This document shows positions 39,301-47,255 of a DNA stretch of 64,000 bases, in pieces. Both the position numbers and the translations under genes were made by a program. The DNA is from Gemmatimonadaceae bacterium (GTDB taxonomy: Bacteria > Gemmatimonadota > Gemmatimonadetes > Gemmatimonadales > Gemmatimonadaceae), in assembly GCA_016742275.1 (NCBI GenBank), contig JACVCD010000001.1, positions 248,001 through 312,000 on the forward strand. The letters run 5' to 3'. The notes under the pieces were generated by a model. That model was given only the letters and a program-made list of their open reading frames with translations. It was not told where the DNA came from and made no database searches. Positions within the stretch are counted from its first letter, which is position 1, and each line of letters begins with the position of its first letter.

Positions 39301-40983
39301 GAATTGATCGGCCATGCCCTTAGCCACGATCCGCCCAACGGCCGATCCACGCAGCGGCATGTCGGGATAGGAGCGCGACAACGTGGTGTACGACAGCGGA
39401 ACCGCCTGCAGGTCGACGTCGAACCACGTGCCTTCGGTGACCAGCTTGTAGCGACCGCTACCAGTAAAGCGTGACGGTTGCCCGGGACCATCGACCAGTT
39501 CGATGTCGGCATCAGCAAACCGTGCATCATACCACAGCGAATCAAGTCGTACGCGTCCGCGCGCAATACCATTCAACTCGGCGAACAGTGGATTGACGAA
39601 GCGGGGCGTGCGGAAATCGAGCTGCTCAATGGTGAGCTCCACGCCCTTGAGAATCGCGTCTGCCGGCGCATAGATGTCCAGCATACCCTTGGCACGCGCA
39701 CGACTGACGGCACCCGGCACATGTTCGTCGGCGAAAGAGAGCTGTGCGTCATCCAGCTGCCATGACGTGAGAAAACCGCCACGTCCTGTCACACGGCCAC
39801 GCAGATCTCCGCGCCAATCGTAGGGGAACGGCTCGCCATTGAACCACTTGAGCAGATCCGTATGCGCGGGCTCGAGCTCGAGATCCACATTGGTGAGACG
39901 CGTAACGAACCCGCCAACACCCCATGTCATGTTGCCACGCAATCGCGACTTGTGCGACCGGGCGTCCATATTGGTGATCTGATAGTCGATGATGCCGAGA
40001 TTGCGCGGGTCATTCTTCATGACCAGATGCGCTCGGCCACCTCCCACGTGCGGCACCGTTGCATCGATCCATGCCAGGTCCGACATCGACACCGTATCAA
40101 GCTGCAATCGGATGTCGTATCGCACCGGCAGATCACCGCCCCACACCACCTTGGCATTGCCATGTGCACGCGAGCCGGGAAGAGAGAAGCGCGCGTCTTT
40201 CACGAACAGCGAGTCACCCAGCTTGTGAAATCCGCCTTCAAGTCCCTGGAACCACAGCGGGGGATACATCCACACCACATCGAGCTTGCGCACGGTGAAG
40301 AACTGTCCGGCACTGTCCGGATCCGCTATACGCGTCCGCCCGAGCGCGACATTGCCACGCACGAAGCGATACACCTGCACGACACGGTTATCCTCCGCGC
40401 GTCGTTCACCATCGAGACGCGTGAGGTTGTACTTGAGCGCGCTGTCGCGCTTGGCTCCCCGCAGCGTATCTGACAACTCCCACGGCAGACGCGCCACGAA
40501 GGTGGCCTCATGCAGTGTGGTGGTGTCGATCACGATGTAGCGACCAAAACGACCCGGCTGGCCCTTGGCCTTCGATGGGCCGCGGCGCAATGCGCGCTTC
40601 CAGTTCCAGTCGTCGTCGCCGTAGTCGATCAGCGTGATCTGCGGCCGCGTCACCTCGAGCGACTTGATCACAATGCGTGCGTCGAACAGGTCACGCGGAT
40701 CGTATGACAGACGAATGGGACCCGTCGTGATGAATGGTCGCCCATCCGCTGTTCGCAGATCGAGGGTATCGATCGCGAGATCGGTGAACAGCGTGCCGCG
40801 CAGACCTGCGACATACAGCTTGCCAGGAATTGCCGCCCGCGCGATTGGCAGCACCGTTCGCAGAATGAGCGAACGACCCATGTCGGTTTGCGTCAGCCCC
40901 ACGACTCCACCAACGGCCGCTACCAGCATCAGCAGCAGCACCGCAGCGGTGCCAAGCACAATCGTGCGGCGACGCGGAGCCAT
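36400..40983 (-). CDS. tamB: TamB/AsmA-like translocation and assembly protein
   Basis: Encodes 1527 residues. An N-terminal signal anchor (about 8-30, IVLGTAAVLLLMLVAAVGGV) is followed by a very long array of beta strands, typical of the beta-taco groove of TamB/YtfN and other AsmA-like lipid-transfer bridges. The C-terminal domain (about 1180-1500) is the conserved TamB (DUF490) part, with NPPLPESDMLSYLVTGEP and LGILASTRVGVGG near the end. It overlaps its Omp85 neighbour by one base. The pair probably forms an inner-to-outer membrane system for outer-membrane protein or phospholipid traffic. Confidence 0.88.
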   Translation of the reverse strand: MAPRRRTIVLGTAAVLLLMLVAAVGGVVGLTQTDMGRSLILRTVLPIARAAIPGKLYVAGLRGTLFTDLAIDTLDLRTADGRPFITTGPIRLSYDPRDLFDARIVIKSLEVTRPQITLIDYGDDDWNWKRALRRGPSKAKGQPGRFGRYIVIDTTTLHEATFVARLPWELSDTLRGAKRDSALKYNLTRLDGERRAEDNRVVQVYRFVRGNVALGRTRIADPDSAGQFFTVRKLDVVWMYPPLWFQGLEGGFHKLGDSLFVKDARFSLPGSRAHGNAKVVWGGDLPVRYDIRLQLDTVSMSDLAWIDATVPHVGGGRAHLVMKNDPRNLGIIDYQITNMDARSHKSRLRGNMTWGVGGFVTRLTNVDLELEPAHTDLLKWFNGEPFPYDWRGDLRGRVTGRGGFLTSWQLDDAQLSFADEHVPGAVSRARAKGMLDIYAPADAILKGVELTIEQLDFRTPRFVNPLFAELNGIARGRVRLDSLWYDARFADADIELVDGPGQPSRFTGSGRYKLVTEGTWFDVDLQAVPLSYTTLSRSYPDMPLRGSAVGRIVAKGMADQFDLQATLAGEGGELSFTGAADALVPVMGASGAWRGRGVNLQSLFGDSRYPTSSLTMAGQLNLRATVDSVSDEFVIGTIRGPLTATVDQFSRIADARLFGGTMSVQFDSGHVRVDTLQVESSALRMVARGGLGLDRTRRDSLKFSLIVDSLGGIRPWLSNTSSGRTPFVLPTDTLRGTIEMAGTLFGSVDSLDTRGLDLDARADLRDLVLASSRSLRAGFDLQVRDVLRGANGTLIASADSAFVMGVDVSAATARSTLRGGLAERFSVAMRTPTESRVTLGGGVTRSGDTTDVRFDTVSVRVDSGGAKARGFALATPATLRFFGRGRGALDSLVLQHTDTGRVLMRGAIGDSGVVRGQFAADRVPLGDLGRLLRSSGLTRGAMTADFSVVGTREAPRMDGTVRLTDAVAGRVRFGELFARAHYDSLRVALDGSLRVGGQSALAITASLPMDLALSSRARRTIDEPLTGRIVSQRADLGLLEALFPDVTKATGTLETDVALTGTWDRPRLRGQMRVDSASLSLENLGIRLEKATADIGLLGDTIHIRRFGAVSGAPTDSLGLSGYIGITEIAKPSFNLHLAANNFLAVDKARAASLTLTTTRPITLEGTSDAPVLRGAVRLDRGRIYINQLAQRRALDVAEDLDLIDTTRFGVNALLPNAPSMVMRNLQLDDVRLRIGDDVWLRSPEANLKLGGQLRLTRSVGRDARAARLALADSLTVERGTYQLNLGLARPSFEVERGLVRFFGDPDLEPSLDIAALHTVRETRANSNRQDVRIRVNIGGTIERPTLALTSADNPPLPESDMLSYLVTGEPAYSVLGSTYAEQGATLALRLAGSYLSSRLAGGRFDVVQVEPTSLNSLDAANLRQNGLGILASTRVGVGGQIARNTYLTFSTGLCGLAPQTGSGDALSLFAEGLGVKVERRFEGGLSVQAGLEPGSSAQACGRLGISRTFQQTPPQIGIDFFRFWTF

Positions 40984-43232
40984 CAGAACGCCTGCCCGAT
41001 CCAGATGCTGGGATTGAGCCGTCCAAGAATGCCCGTACGCCGTGTCGGGCGAAACGTGGATGGACAGCTCCCCGATGCCTGCACCGGCGGTGCATCAAGA
41101 ATCACATTCTCACGAACAACCAGTCTGTTCCCGGGACTTACGCAATAGAGCGGTGCGATCCCCTCCTGCGGACGTGCATTGAAGTACGCGGCGCCAGCCG
41201 GCAGTTCGTATGGGTTGTAACCAAAGTCGATGCGAATGGCACCGAATGGCGAAGCCACGCGCACACCCATGCCCGGTGTGATCTTGACCAATGGGCCGTC
41301 ATTGGTGACCGATGCACCGCGCACCGTCCCGTGACGATTCCAGAGACGACCCGCATCAGCGAATGCCGCCAACTGCAGCAGCTTCGGCAACACAGGACTT
41401 GGCCACTGCGCTTCGAGATTCCCGACAATCAGCGTATTGCCGCCGGTGGGTACTACCCGCTCAGACACCGTGGTGGAATCCACGCGATAGTAGAGCTGAC
41501 CATTCTCGGTGAATTCCGAATAGCCACTCACGATGTACACCGCCGGCCCCAACTCATTCTGCCGGAATCCGCGCACCGTAGTCGGGCCGCCGGCATAGAG
41601 CCGTTCCTGCGGCGGAATGAAGCTGCCTACACCAGCCCCACTACTCTGCCCTTGCACAATACCGGCACGCACATGCGCGGTAATGGTGGCACTTCCCAAC
41701 GTGTGATACCACGACGCGTCACCGGTGGCGCGGTTGAACTGCTGCGTACGATCACTGCCGATCAAAGTGCTCGCGTGCCGCAGCGTTGCCCGCAATGCCG
41801 TTCCAGCCGTAGGACGCAGCGGATCGTTGACGCGTTGACGCGAAATACTGAATTCAAGTGCCGCCAATCGGTTGTTGCGCTGCAGGAAGTTGCGCAACTC
41901 CGCATCACACGCGTTGAACACGGCGCAGAAGAACGCCGGCTCCGCTTCGGTTCGGCCAAGCTCCAGCTGATACGACAGCGTACTGGGCGAACGCAATGAC
42001 GCACGCCGTGCAAACGGATCGGTGACCGACAACACGCCACCAATGGGTGTGCGGCGCAGATACGCGAGATATTCGCTCAACGTAGAGCTGAAGAGCGTCA
42101 ACGACGGCACACGTGCCTGTTCAGCACGCACCGGCTGACGCAGTGTCATGGACGTGTAGTAGTTGAGCGTGCGCGAGTATGGATCGGAACGCGCCTGCCC
42201 CTGACACAGCTCGGGGAAACCATCTACTGGTGCACCAATGCCGATCTTGCTGACGCGCGCCGTGAGTTCGAGGCGCTGCGCATACGGCAAGAAGTCACGA
42301 TCGGTCAGCGAGCCCTGTGTGCGAAAACAATCGAGCGTGGCCCACCCGAATCCGCCACGCACAGCAAACCGATCACCCTCGACCAGCCGTGCGGTGAGAT
42401 TGACGATCGTGTCGCCCGGCGGCTGCACACTGTCCGGCTGAATTTCCACACGCTGAAAGGCGTCGGTCTGATAGAGATTGCGCTGCGCATCGATGATGGC
42501 GCGTGCGCTGTACCAATCACCCGATTCCACGTTGAGCGCGCGCCGGATCATCGCATCCGAAACCTGGCGATCACCATCAGGCGATTCCACCTGCAACGCG
42601 ATGCGCCCGATCCGTGCTCGGGCACCCGGCACCACCGACACTTCCACGTCCGCCGTGCGCGCCCGTGTGTTGGTCGTGTAAGCCAACAGCGCCTCCGCCT
42701 GTGGCCATCCTCGATTGCGGAGACGACGCACCAGCGTATCGCGCCCCGCCTCGAGCGCACTGCGATCGAACACCCCACCGACACGCAGCGGAAAATCACG
42801 CGCCACGTCCGCCAACTCGGGATTCTCACTGGTGCCGCGCAGCACGAACGCACTTACGCGCATCGGCGCGCCCTCAACGATCGAGAACGTGACATCGATC
42901 ACGTTCGGCCGCACGGTGCGAACCAGCGTATCCACCTGCACGTCGGGATACCCACGACGGCGATAGAGCGTGGCGAGTCGCTGTACATCGCGCGCGAACT
43001 CCACCGGATCAAGACAGCGGCGCTCGCCGAGGAGCGGCACACCGGGGAAGGAAGACGGCAGCGTGGCGACCGTAGCCGCCAGCACGCTGGCTGGATACTC
43101 CTGATTGCCAACGAAGCGGAGAGCACGAACCTCCCGATCGCCACGCTCGCAGGAGAGGTCCTGGGCGGCGATCGGACGCACGGCCGCGAGGGCGCCTGTG
43201 GCGAAAGCGAAAAGAGCGAGAGAAGTACGCAC
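40983..43232 (-). CDS. Omp85 family outer-membrane protein (TamA/BamA type)
   Basis: Encodes 749 residues. A signal peptide (MRTSLALFAFATGALAAVRPIAA, then Q) precedes three to four POTRA-like domains (about 30-330; YRRRGYPDVQVDT and LRNRGWPQAEALL are typical POTRA helices). The C-terminal 16-strand barrel follows (about 345-749), with GGPTTVRGFRQNELGP (the VRGF-type motif of Omp85 barrels) and the final strand ending in F, the usual C-terminal aromatic. Coupling to tamB argues for TamA rather than the main BamA, but this is not certain. Confidence 0.87.
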   Translation of the reverse strand: MRTSLALFAFATGALAAVRPIAAQDLSCERGDREVRALRFVGNQEYPASVLAATVATLPSSFPGVPLLGERRCLDPVEFARDVQRLATLYRRRGYPDVQVDTLVRTVRPNVIDVTFSIVEGAPMRVSAFVLRGTSENPELADVARDFPLRVGGVFDRSALEAGRDTLVRRLRNRGWPQAEALLAYTTNTRARTADVEVSVVPGARARIGRIALQVESPDGDRQVSDAMIRRALNVESGDWYSARAIIDAQRNLYQTDAFQRVEIQPDSVQPPGDTIVNLTARLVEGDRFAVRGGFGWATLDCFRTQGSLTDRDFLPYAQRLELTARVSKIGIGAPVDGFPELCQGQARSDPYSRTLNYYTSMTLRQPVRAEQARVPSLTLFSSTLSEYLAYLRRTPIGGVLSVTDPFARRASLRSPSTLSYQLELGRTEAEPAFFCAVFNACDAELRNFLQRNNRLAALEFSISRQRVNDPLRPTAGTALRATLRHASTLIGSDRTQQFNRATGDASWYHTLGSATITAHVRAGIVQGQSSGAGVGSFIPPQERLYAGGPTTVRGFRQNELGPAVYIVSGYSEFTENGQLYYRVDSTTVSERVVPTGGNTLIVGNLEAQWPSPVLPKLLQLAAFADAGRLWNRHGTVRGASVTNDGPLVKITPGMGVRVASPFGAIRIDFGYNPYELPAGAAYFNARPQEGIAPLYCVSPGNRLVVRENVILDAPPVQASGSCPSTFRPTRRTGILGRLNPSIWIGQAF

Positions 43233-43285
43233 GTTCTATAGCTCTCAAAGCTCGTGCGGAGAGATAGGAGAGTCAACAGCAAACA

Positions 43286-43338
43286 GCGGAAGCATCTGAA
43301 GGGCGGATGCGAAGGGGCGGAAGCAATCCATCGGAAGC
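43286..43338. repeat. Left four-unit GCGGAAGC arm flanking the four-helix-bundle gene
   Basis: Four units start at 43286 (GCGGAAGC), 43303 (GCGGATGC), 43317 (GCGGAAGC) and 43331 (TCGGAAGC), with spacing 17, 14 and 14. An AACAGCAAACAGC lead-in precedes them. The inverted partner arm is at 43879-43927, on the far side of the gene at 43419. Confidence 0.85.
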
Positions 43339-43418
43339 GATAGTCGAGTGCGTTGGATTGATGGGGTGTGCGTTGTGCGGGTTACCACGTGACCCAGGCC
43401 CCATGCGACCGTGGCGGC

Positions 43419-43838
43419 ATGAGCGATTGTCGGAATCTCCGGGTCCTTGATGCAACGGAGGACCTTGCTGCGACAGTGCTGAGTACCGTCGCAGCGGTCG
43501 ATGTGTTCAGGGCTCCCGGCATTCGAGGGCAACTGGTGCGCGCGGTTACCGCCATATCAGCCAACATTGCGGAAGCTGCCAACCTCGGCACCGATCCGAA
43601 CTTCAAGCGTCAACTGCGTCTCTCATTGGCCTCAGCCAACGAGGCCGGCAGTCACCTGCGTGTACTGTCGCGTACCGGTGCACTCGGGAAACCGCTCATT
43701 TTCCGCTGTGAAGCCAAACGCATTGTCGTCTGCAAGATGCTCGTCTCGCTCCTCCGGGCCATCGAGGAACGAGAGGCACACCGAGAAGCACAGCAGCGCG
43801 AGAGACTCCGTGGCGGCAGAAATACAAAACGGGAGTGA
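43419..43838 (+). CDS. Four-helix-bundle protein of the 23S rRNA IVP (S23) family
   Basis: Encodes 139 residues from the ATG at 43419, which gives MSDCRNLRVLDATEDLAATV. The diagnostic block QLVRAVTAISANIAEAANLG, then SANEAGSHLRVLSRTG, matches PF05635/TIGR02436 proteins. These were first found inside 23S rRNA intervening sequences in Leptospira and occur as scattered single genes in many genomes; a relative (Avd) binds RNA in diversity-generating retroelements. The molecular role of the free-standing members is unknown. The gene lies between two inverted four-unit GCGGAAGC arms, so it looks like the payload of that element. The C-terminus is a Glu/Arg-rich tail. Confidence 0.88.
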   Translation: MSDCRNLRVLDATEDLAATVLSTVAAVDVFRAPGIRGQLVRAVTAISANIAEAANLGTDPNFKRQLRLSLASANEAGSHLRVLSRTGALGKPLIFRCEAKRIVVCKMLVSLLRAIEEREAHREAQQRERLRGGRNTKRE

Positions 43839-43860
43839 AGGCATCGTGCCCCCACTCCCG
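43830..43860 (+). terminator. Hairpin over the stop codon of the four-helix-bundle gene
   Basis: CGGGAGTG (43830-43837) and CACTCCCG (43853-43860) form a perfect 8-base-pair stem with a 15-base loop. The TGA stop (43836-43838) lies in the 5' strand of the stem. No T-run follows directly. It sits inside the right end of the element, before the GCTTCCGC arm. Confidence 0.55.
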
Positions 43861-43878
43861 CCCAACGCTCGCACCCTC

Positions 43879-43927
43879 GCTTCCGCCCAAAGCTTCCGCG
43901 TTCTCGCTTCCGCCCCCGTGCTTCCGC
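43879..43927. repeat. Right four-unit GCTTCCGC arm flanking the four-helix-bundle gene
   Basis: Four exact GCTTCCGC units start at 43879, 43892, 43906 and 43920 (spacing 13, 14 and 14, identical to the right arm at 48773-48821). A short T-run and CAGTTCTTGTTC follow. Together with the left arm it brackets the four-helix-bundle gene, about 640 bases end to end. Confidence 0.85.
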
Positions 43928-43943
43928 TTTTTACAGTTCTTGT

Positions 43944-44978
43944 TCAGTCGTCCTTCTGCCCAAATACAGCCAGGTTCGACGAGTGCCCCGGGTTCACCTT
44001 CTTCTCCGGGTACACGTGGTGCACCGCCTGATTCACCGCGATCGCCGCCTCCGAGAAGCCGGCCGCGATCAGCTTGAGCTTCCCAGGATAGGTGGTGATG
44101 TCGCCGGCGGCGTACACGCCCGGACGACCGGTCTCCATCTGGGTGTTCACCACGATCTCGTCCTTCTCGATGTTCATGCCCCATTCGAGCAGCGCGCCGA
44201 GGTCGGACACGTAGCCCAGCATCGGCAGGATCACGTCGCAGGGAATGTCCTTCGATGTCTTGGCCTTCACGTCCTTGAGCGTGACACCGGTGATGGTGTC
44301 GGTGCCATGGATGGCCTCGAGCTCATGAAACGTGTGGATGTGCACCGTGGCGCCGTCTTCAGCCGCAGCGGTCTGCACTTCGGTGACCGTGGCCGCGTGC
44401 GCGCGGAAACGATCACTGCGATGCACCAGTGTCACACTCTTGGCCTTGTCGCGAAGCTGCGCCGTCCAATCAAAGGCGGAATCGCCGCCACCGATGATCA
44501 GCACGTCACGCCCCCGGAATTCTTCCGGATTCGACACGAGCGGATACACGCCGCGTCCATACCACGGCTCGGCGCAAGCCTGCGGCAGCTTGCGCGGGCT
44601 GAAGGCACCGATACCGGCGGCGATGATCACCGATCGCGTAGGGAAGCGCTCGGTCTCAGTCACCAGCACAAAGTGGCCGTCTTCTTCCTCGAGGCCGGTC
44701 ACTCGCTGACGCAAATGCGCCGGCACACCCGTTTCCCGATGAAACTGCGCCGCCTGCTCCGTCAGGTTGCGAACCAGATCCTTGGCCAAGACACGCGGGA
44801 ATCCGGCCACGTCGAAAATGAACTTCTCCGGATAGAGCGCCGTGAGTTGTCCGCCGAGTTCGGGGAGCGCGTCCACGATCTGCGCCGATGCGCCGCGCAT
44901 GCCGGCATAGAACAGGGCAAACAGGCCAGTGGGGCCGCCGCCAATAATGGTGAGGTCGGTAATCGGATGGGTGTGCAT
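43944..44978 (-). CDS. Ferredoxin-NADP reductase, thioredoxin-reductase-like type
   Basis: Encodes 344 residues from the ATG at 44978, where the Rossmann segment begins at once (LTIIGGGPTGLFALFYAG); a longer in-frame start would add unrelated residues. The NADP-binding fold has LIIGGGDSAFDWT. The C-terminal FAD segment is GVYAAGDITTYPGKLKLIAAG. There is no CxxC between the domains, which separates it from thioredoxin reductase and fits the YumC-type FNR. It supplies or draws electrons from ferredoxin or flavodoxin. The gene is convergent with the four-helix-bundle element. Confidence 0.9.
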   Translation of the reverse strand: MHTHPITDLTIIGGGPTGLFALFYAGMRGASAQIVDALPELGGQLTALYPEKFIFDVAGFPRVLAKDLVRNLTEQAAQFHRETGVPAHLRQRVTGLEEEDGHFVLVTETERFPTRSVIIAAGIGAFSPRKLPQACAEPWYGRGVYPLVSNPEEFRGRDVLIIGGGDSAFDWTAQLRDKAKSVTLVHRSDRFRAHAATVTEVQTAAAEDGATVHIHTFHELEAIHGTDTITGVTLKDVKAKTSKDIPCDVILPMLGYVSDLGALLEWGMNIEKDEIVVNTQMETGRPGVYAAGDITTYPGKLKLIAAGFSEAAIAVNQAVHHVYPEKKVNPGHSSNLAVFGQKDD

Positions 44979-45079
44979 AGCAACAATTCTAAGGGAGGTG
45001 GGGGCGAGCGGAGAGTGGTATTTGTTCTGGGTCGAGCGCGAACTCACTACCACTCCCGGCCCCAATTAGTCTTCCGAGC

Positions 45080-45625
45080 ATGAAGATTTATACCCGGACT
45101 GGCGACGAAGGCGCGACCGCTCTCTTTGGTGGTGGTCGTGTGGGCAAGGACCATCCGCGCGTCGAAGCCTACGGCGATGTCGACGAACTGAACGCATCAC
45201 TCGGCATGGCGCGCAGCATCGAGATGATGCCGCGCATCGACGAAGTGCTGGTTCCGATTCAGCGCGATCTGTTTGCGATTGGCGCTCTGTTGGCCACGCC
45301 TGATCACGACAAGATGCGTGAACAGCTCTCCAAGGCGCGCGTCGACGAAGCCCGTATCGCGGAGCTGGAACACGCGATCGACGCCTGCGAACAGGAGCTC
45401 GAGCCGCTGCGCAGCTTCATCATCCCGGGTGGAACGCCCAAAGCGGCGGCGCTGCATGTCGCGCGCACCGTATGCCGCCGCGCCGAACGTCGGGTGGTGA
45501 GTCTGTCGGCCAATGTGCCGCTGCCGCACCTCGTGGTCATCTATCTCAATCGTCTGTCCGATCTGCTGTTCATGCTCGCCCGCGTTGCCAACAAGCGCGC
45601 GGGTGCCGGCGAAGTGACCTGGTAG
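45080..45625 (+). CDS. Cob(I)alamin adenosyltransferase, PduO type
   Basis: Encodes 181 residues. The enzyme adenosylates corrinoids using ATP to make coenzyme B12. The N-terminal ATP loop MKIYTRTGDEGATALFGGGRV is characteristic, as are VEAYGDVDELNASLG, the helix with RTVCRRAERRVVSL, and YLNRLSDLLFMLAR. Five-helix-bundle length is normal. It is 3 bases from aroB, an unrelated pathway, so the two may simply share a transcript. Confidence 0.92.
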   Translation: MKIYTRTGDEGATALFGGGRVGKDHPRVEAYGDVDELNASLGMARSIEMMPRIDEVLVPIQRDLFAIGALLATPDHDKMREQLSKARVDEARIAELEHAIDACEQELEPLRSFIIPGGTPKAAALHVARTVCRRAERRVVSLSANVPLPHLVVIYLNRLSDLLFMLARVANKRAGAGEVTW

Positions 45626-45628
45626 ACC

Positions 45629-46756
45629 ATGACCGCCGCTCCACTTCCCGGCCAGTCGTTGACTGGACTGCCGCTCAGCTATCCGGTCTACTGCGCCCCG
45701 GGCGCATTGAACGATCTCGCGGCCATCGTGCAGAACGCGGCCTCGGCGCATCGGTACGCCATCATCAGTGATGACACGGTCGCCGCGCATCACGCCGATC
45801 GCATTCTCGATGCATTGCGCACGATTGCCCCGGCCGAGCGATTGACCTGCCTCACCATTCCAGCTGGTGAACAGGAGAAGACCCGCGCGCAATGGGCGTC
45901 GCTGACCGATCGCCTCATCGCATTTGGGGCGGGACGCGACACTACGGTCATCGCGCTCGGTGGTGGTGTCATTGGCGACCTCGCCGGCTTTGTGGCTGCG
46001 ACGTTCATGCGCGGATTGCCGGTGGTGCAGGTTCCCACGTCGTTGCTCGCCATGGTCGACGCGTCCGTGGGTGGCAAGACAGCGGTGGACACACCCGATG
46101 GCAAGAATCTCGTGGGCGCATTCCATGACCCGTCTGCAGTCGTGATGGACACGGAAGTGCTGTCCACCCTGCCGGCGGATGTCCTGCGCACGGGGCTGGC
46201 CGAGATGTTGAAGCATGGGGTCATTGCCGATGCGGCGTATTTCCAGGCCGTGCTCGATGTGGTACCGCTTCTCAATGACGGCAATCGGCGCGATGTGGCT
46301 CAGGCCTTGGCACCGCTCGTAGCTGGCAGCGTGCGGATCAAGGCTGCGGTTGTTGCGGAAGACGCGCGCGAGGGTGGTAAGCGACAAGTCCTGAATTTTG
46401 GGCACACGATTGCGCACGCGATCGAAAAAGTGCGCAACTATGACATGCTGCATGGTGACGCGGTGGCGCTGGGTATGATCGTAGAAGCCCGACTGGCCGA
46501 ACTGTCGGGGCTGACCACGGAGTCGCTGACGTCGATTGTTCGTGAGGCGGTGCAATCGGCCGGGCTTCCAATCACGATGCCTGCAGGTGTCGATCGCGAT
46601 GCGGTGCTGCGCGAAACGCATGGTGACAAGAAGGCGCGCGGCGGTGCGGCACGTTACGCGCTCCCGGTATCACTTGGCGCCATGGATGAGGCCGGCGGAA
46701 GGTGGGCGCGGCCGATTGATGACGCGCTGGTACTCGAGGCCTTGGGAGAGATCTGA
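45629..46756 (+). CDS. aroB: 3-dehydroquinate synthase
   Basis: Encodes 375 residues. AroB converts DAHP to 3-dehydroquinate in the shikimate pathway with NAD and a divalent metal. The NAD site has VIALGGGVIGDLAGFVAATF, the substrate and metal region PTSLLAMVDASVGGKTAVD, and the metal ligands lie in AEMLKHGVIAD, FGHTIAHAIE and LHGDAVALGM. The start ATG lies 3 bases after the previous gene. The stop TGA (46754-46756) overlaps the GAACTGC end of the downstream inverted array. Confidence 0.95.
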   Translation: MTAAPLPGQSLTGLPLSYPVYCAPGALNDLAAIVQNAASAHRYAIISDDTVAAHHADRILDALRTIAPAERLTCLTIPAGEQEKTRAQWASLTDRLIAFGAGRDTTVIALGGGVIGDLAGFVAATFMRGLPVVQVPTSLLAMVDASVGGKTAVDTPDGKNLVGAFHDPSAVVMDTEVLSTLPADVLRTGLAEMLKHGVIADAAYFQAVLDVVPLLNDGNRRDVAQALAPLVAGSVRIKAAVVAEDAREGGKRQVLNFGHTIAHAIEKVRNYDMLHGDAVALGMIVEARLAELSGLTTESLTSIVREAVQSAGLPITMPAGVDRDAVLRETHGDKKARGGAARYALPVSLGAMDEAGGRWARPIDDALVLEALGEI

Positions 46757-47010
46757 ACTGCCGCAACAGCAACAGCAACAGCAACTGACCAACGCGGATT
46801 TACGCGGACAACAGACGGAAACCACACGGATTGGATCGCGGCATTTGGCAGAGTCTTTGGGATTTCAGGATTTCAGGCTCTGATTTTTTCTTTTTTGCTT
46901 CTTTGAATTCTCCCCGGCTCATCAGCCACAAGGTTCCCCAAAAGTCTCACCATCTCATCCGTGTAGTTTCCGTCGGTTTCCGTGTCATCCGTGTTAATCA
47001 GTTGCAGTTC
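46755..47010. repeat. Inverted array with ACGGAT/ACGGAAAC units and AT-rich centre, aroB-rpoD gap
   Basis: The gap after aroB is about 500 bases. The left arm (about 46755-46836) holds GAACTGC, a CAACAG run, then ACGCGGAT, ACGCGGAC, ACGGAAAC and ACACGGAT. The right arm (about 46950-47010) carries the complement: ATCCGTGTAG, TTTCCGTCGG, TTTCCGTGTC, ATCCGTGTTAAT, CAGTTGCAGTTC. The 110-base centre has T-rich stretches (46882-46905). Such ACGGAT-type repeats occur in several bacterial phyla as unexplained dispersed elements. The rest of the gap (47011-47255) holds the promoter and leader of the sigma gene, and nothing else is visible. Confidence 0.75.
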
Positions 47011-47162
47011 CTGCAGTCTTAGTAGTCGACCCGCCGCAACCCAATTTCAGCGCCCCACTCATCAATCCAGCATTTCAAGATTCTTACGGCTGAGACAACA
47101 CCGCCGAAATGTCACAAAGCTGGCGCCGGACTGTCCCATTTGCGCCTGACCGAAAATTTTCA

Positions 47163-47191
47163 TTGACCGTCCAGAACCCGTGTCGTATAGT
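47163..47191 (+). promoter_or_regulatory. Sigma-70-type promoter of the sigma factor gene
   Basis: TTGACC (47163-47168) and TATAGT (47186-47191) are separated by exactly 17 bases and match the housekeeping consensus at nine of twelve positions. A start site near 47198 would give a leader of about 58 bases before the ATG at 47256. This is the clearest promoter in the window. Confidence 0.8.
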
Positions 47192-47206
47192 GGCGCTCCC
47201 ACCCTC

Positions 47207-47234
47207 CCGGGTCGTCCCATTGACCCGGTTTTCT
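47207..47234 (+). promoter_or_regulatory. Terminator-like hairpin in the leader of the sigma gene
   Basis: CCGGGTC (47207-47213) and GACCCGG (47222-47228) form a perfect 7-base-pair stem with an 8-base loop, followed directly by TTTTCT. It begins about 10 bases after the predicted start site and ends 21 bases before the ATG. The form is that of an intrinsic terminator, so early termination or attenuation is possible. Confidence 0.6.
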
Positions 47235-47255
47235 GGACACGTTCGGCGAGGACGT

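Noticed and set aside
43286-43927. True 23S rRNA intervening sequence
   Set aside because: The four-helix-bundle gene resembles that of 23S rRNA insertions, but no rRNA sequence flanks it here; it lies between protein genes.
45197-46621. Large minus-strand gene opposite the adenosyltransferase and aroB
   Set aside because: Both plus-strand genes show intact catalytic motifs; the antisense product is low-complexity and has no start signal.
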